Source of the DNA: an uncultured Mycoplasmatota bacterium
Lineage (GTDB): Bacteria; Bacillota_I; Bacilli_A; RF39; UBA660
NCBI GenBank assembly: GCA_900552495.1
Contig: URZY01000002.1
Span: 151,144-215,143 of the forward strand
DNA length: 64,000 nucleotides
Direction of reading: 5' to 3'
Position numbers and translations under genes: made by a program. Position 1 is the stretch's first letter. Each line of letters starts with the position of its first letter. The notes below the pieces were generated by a model that worked only from the letters and a program-made list of their open reading frames with translations, was not told where the DNA came from and did not search any database. This document shows, piece by piece, positions 62,639 through 64,000 of this stretch.

Positions 62639-62676
62639 AATAACATTATATTAAGAACAACAAAAATTGTCAATAC
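62639..62676 (-). promoter_or_regulatory. Promoter of the pncA operon with NAD-palindrome over the -10
   Basis: TTGACA (62676-62671) and TATAAT (62653-62648) with a 17-base spacer. Around the -10 the 23-base block 62639-62661 matches the 56700-56722 operator at 19 of 23 positions, though its inverted repeat is weaker. The spacer start TTGACA-TTTTT is also shared. Confidence 0.75.
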
Positions 62677-62711
62677 TCTTTTTAATATTTTTATAAAAAC
62701 AAAACATTTAA

Positions 62712-62737
62712 TAAAAAAAAGAACTATTTTTAGTTCT
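62712..62737 (-). terminator. Terminator after the 72-aa gene
   Basis: AGAACTA-AAAA-TAGTTCT hairpin followed by TTTTTTTT on the minus strand, before the pncA promoter. Confidence 0.85.
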
Positions 62738-62956
62738 CTACTTATTGCTTGCATAAACTTTTAATGCCAATCTAACGACTTCATCACTAACCGTTTTAGG
62801 CAATCTTTCTTCATTTTCCTTAAGACTTCGTAAAAAATCAAACGCTAGCATTTCTTCATTCATTAAGTTTAATAGACTATTCACAACTTCAAAATTCATT
62901 TTAGGAACTCGCCACAATAATGAAGCAATCTCTTTTTTATATTCCTCCAGTAACAT
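62738..62956 (-). CDS. Small helical protein of unknown function (72 aa)
   Basis: The protein starts MLLEEYKKEIASLLWRVPKM and continues as two predicted helices ending ALKVYASNK. It has no membrane segment or motif. It starts 8 bases after the YitT gene, with GGAGGAG-like sequence in the YitT end, and carries the terminator of that pair. Unknown function. Confidence 0.6.
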   Translation of the reverse strand: MLLEEYKKEIASLLWRVPKMNFEVVNSLLNLMNEEMLAFDFLRSLKENEERLPKTVSDEVVRLALKVYASNK

Positions 62957-62963
62957 TTAAAAT

Positions 62964-63848
62964 TTACTCCTCCTCTGCTTCATTAAATCGCCTAAATCTA
63001 TTAGAAGACTTAATGTGATTTCCAATAATATCCGAAACATCAAGTATTGTCACAAATGCACTCTCATCCATTTTTTCAACCAAATGGCGCAACTCAAAAA
63101 TTTCAATTCTAGTTAAAACACAATATAAAACTTCTTTTTCCCCGCTAATTAATCCTTTTCCTCGAATTGTTGTCGTCGTTCTTCCTAACTTTTCATAAAT
63201 TTCTTTGGATAACTTAGTTCCTTTCGCCGTTACAATCAAAGCTGCTTTTGCTTGTTCTAGTCCTTCACTAACTGTATCAATTGCTTTAAAAGTAATTACA
63301 TAAGTAAGTAATGAATACATTGCTCGATCAAAACCAAATATAAAACCGGCACAAGTATATATAACTAAGTTAAATATCAAAACAATTTGTCCAACCGACA
63401 AATTAGTCTTCTTACTAATAACCATCGCTAAAGACTCTGTGCCATCAATACAACCACCAAATCTGATTATCAATCCAACACCAACGCCTAAAATCATTCC
63501 ACCAAATACTGTCGCTAACAATATTTCCTCAGTAAAAGTTCCGAGTTCCGCTGCTAGTTCTAAAAATAATGAAAACGCAACAATTGCATATATTGTTCGA
63601 AACAAAAAAGCCTTTCCCAAATGTTTATAACCAATATACATAAATGGAATATTAAGTAAAACTACCAAAATACTAAGTGGCAAATCAAAAAGCTTCGAAA
63701 TAATTATTGAAATACCGTTTACACCACCATCTAAAACCGTATTAGGAAGTAAAAAACACTCCAACGCTACCGCTGCCATAATCGCTCCAATTGTTATCAT
63801 AATAAATGCAATTACAAACTTTAAACTCTTATTCTTAACACTTGCCAT
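62964..63848 (-). CDS. YitT family membrane protein
   Basis: The protein (294 aa) has five or six hydrophobic helices with LLPNTVLDGGVNGISIIIS and FGGCIDGTESLAMVISKKTNLSVGQI, the YitT repeats, and a C-terminal DUF2179 domain (GKGLISGEKEVLYCVLTRIE and ILDVSDIIGN). Function unknown; family members are common in Bacillota. A start at ATG 63848 (MASVKNK) is likely, with further in-frame starts just upstream. Confidence 0.9.
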   Translation of the reverse strand: MASVKNKSLKFVIAFIMITIGAIMAAVALECFLLPNTVLDGGVNGISIIISKLFDLPLSILVVLLNIPFMYIGYKHLGKAFLFRTIYAIVAFSLFLELAAELGTFTEEILLATVFGGMILGVGVGLIIRFGGCIDGTESLAMVISKKTNLSVGQIVLIFNLVIYTCAGFIFGFDRAMYSLLTYVITFKAIDTVSEGLEQAKAALIVTAKGTKLSKEIYEKLGRTTTTIRGKGLISGEKEVLYCVLTRIEIFELRHLVEKMDESAFVTILDVSDIIGNHIKSSNRFRRFNEAEEE

Positions 63849-63919
63849 AAAAAACACATCACCATCCTACCATATATCTAACTTCATTATACAAAAAAAT
63901 CACCCTTCTGTAAACAAAT

Positions 63920-63944
63920 AAAAAGAAAACCAATTATGGTTTTC
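63920..63944 (-). terminator. Terminator of a minus-strand gene entering from the right edge
   Basis: GAAAACC-ATAATT-GGTTTTC hairpin with a T-rich tail on the minus strand. Its own gene lies beyond the window. Confidence 0.65.
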
Positions 63945-63954
63945 CCAGACTGTT

Positions 63955-63986
63955 GACAAATAGGTTAATATTTTAACTTATTTGTC
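63955..63986. other. 14-bp inverted repeat with T tail near the right edge
   Basis: Bases 63955-63968 pair with 63973-63986 over 14 bp (one G-T pair, loop TATT) and are followed by six T on the plus strand, the form of an intrinsic terminator for plus-strand transcription. No plus-strand gene ends nearby, so it may be an operator, a bidirectional terminator for a gene to the right, or part of a small RNA. Confidence 0.5.
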
Positions 63987-64000
63987 TTTTTTGATGAAAA

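Noticed and set aside
1..64000. CRISPR arrays, insertion sequences, prophage genes or rRNA
   Set aside because: No regularly spaced repeats, transposase or integrase, phage structural genes or rRNA-like sequences were found. The only repeat cluster of interest is the alr terminus pair and the NAD palindromes.

Overview
The window is AT-rich DNA from an anaerobic-type Bacillota, most likely an uncultured gut member of the Bacilli/Erysipelotrichia/RF39 neighbourhood. The grounds are the gene content (heterodimeric ABC exporters, YtrA-type GntR/ABC operon, YitT, GerA-type germinant receptor, YolD/UvrX pair, QueH, ER-type SipW peptidase), strong AGGAGG-type ribosome binding sites and TTGACA/TATAAT promoters. 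Code 11 applies: genes carry TGG for Trp, no gene family is broken repeatedly by TGA, and the Y-polymerase ends in TGA overlapping the next ATG. The GerA homologue suggests an endospore former. Placement below phylum is inference.

Layout (nearly all genes are on the minus strand). 1-9.8 kb: a metallo-beta-lactamase fragment, a membrane protein, a TetR-controlled heterodimeric ABC exporter, YolD plus a UvrX-like Y-family polymerase, tRNA-Glu(CUC), a CmpB-like membrane protein and galE. 9.9-13.8 kb: a secretion operon with an ER-type (Ser/His) signal peptidase, a DUF5305-like protein and two secreted proteins. 13.9-26.8 kb: murC, a PpaC-like DHH enzyme, queH, a ZIP transporter, an XRE regulator with a membrane tail, an acyl-CoA ligase, a MacB-like ABC protein, folD, small membrane proteins and an HD-domain protein. 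26.8-31.6 kb: a very AT-rich cassette (secreted protein plus ABC-2 transporter) lying between alr and a second, degenerate copy of the alr 3' end. 31.8-36.5 kb: a lipoprotein, a kinase-like gene broken by TGA in its P-loop, RlmCD, and GerA with a short GerC-like partner. 36.5-44.4 kb: pentapeptide repeat/DUF3006/MBL operon, zinc-ribbon membrane protein, S51 peptidase, DUF4186, thioredoxin-like lipoprotein, GntR/ABC operon, DUF1810.

44.5-46.6 kb holds an acetyltransferase plus M20 peptidase operon preceded by a complete attenuator-like leader: strong promoter, a 22-codon ORF with four consecutive His codons, alternative RNA stems, and an intrinsic terminator just before the first gene. 46.6-51.1 kb: HAD nucleotidase, tRNA-Arg(CCG), lipoprotein, DUF1003, alpha/beta hydrolase, two PlsC-type acyltransferases.

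51.1-62.7 kb is mostly NAD metabolism in two operons: (i) unknown 132-aa protein, prs, nadD, pncC, NrtR-like regulator, nadK, unknown, murI; (ii) pncA, pncB, ADP-ribose Nudix, nadE. Both start from near-identical TTGACA-N17-TATAAT promoters whose -10 lies inside a shared inverted-repeat-like motif (a third copy sits in the first leader), so a common NAD-responsive control is proposed, the NrtR-like protein being the obvious candidate repressor. The window ends with a YitT protein and hairpins.
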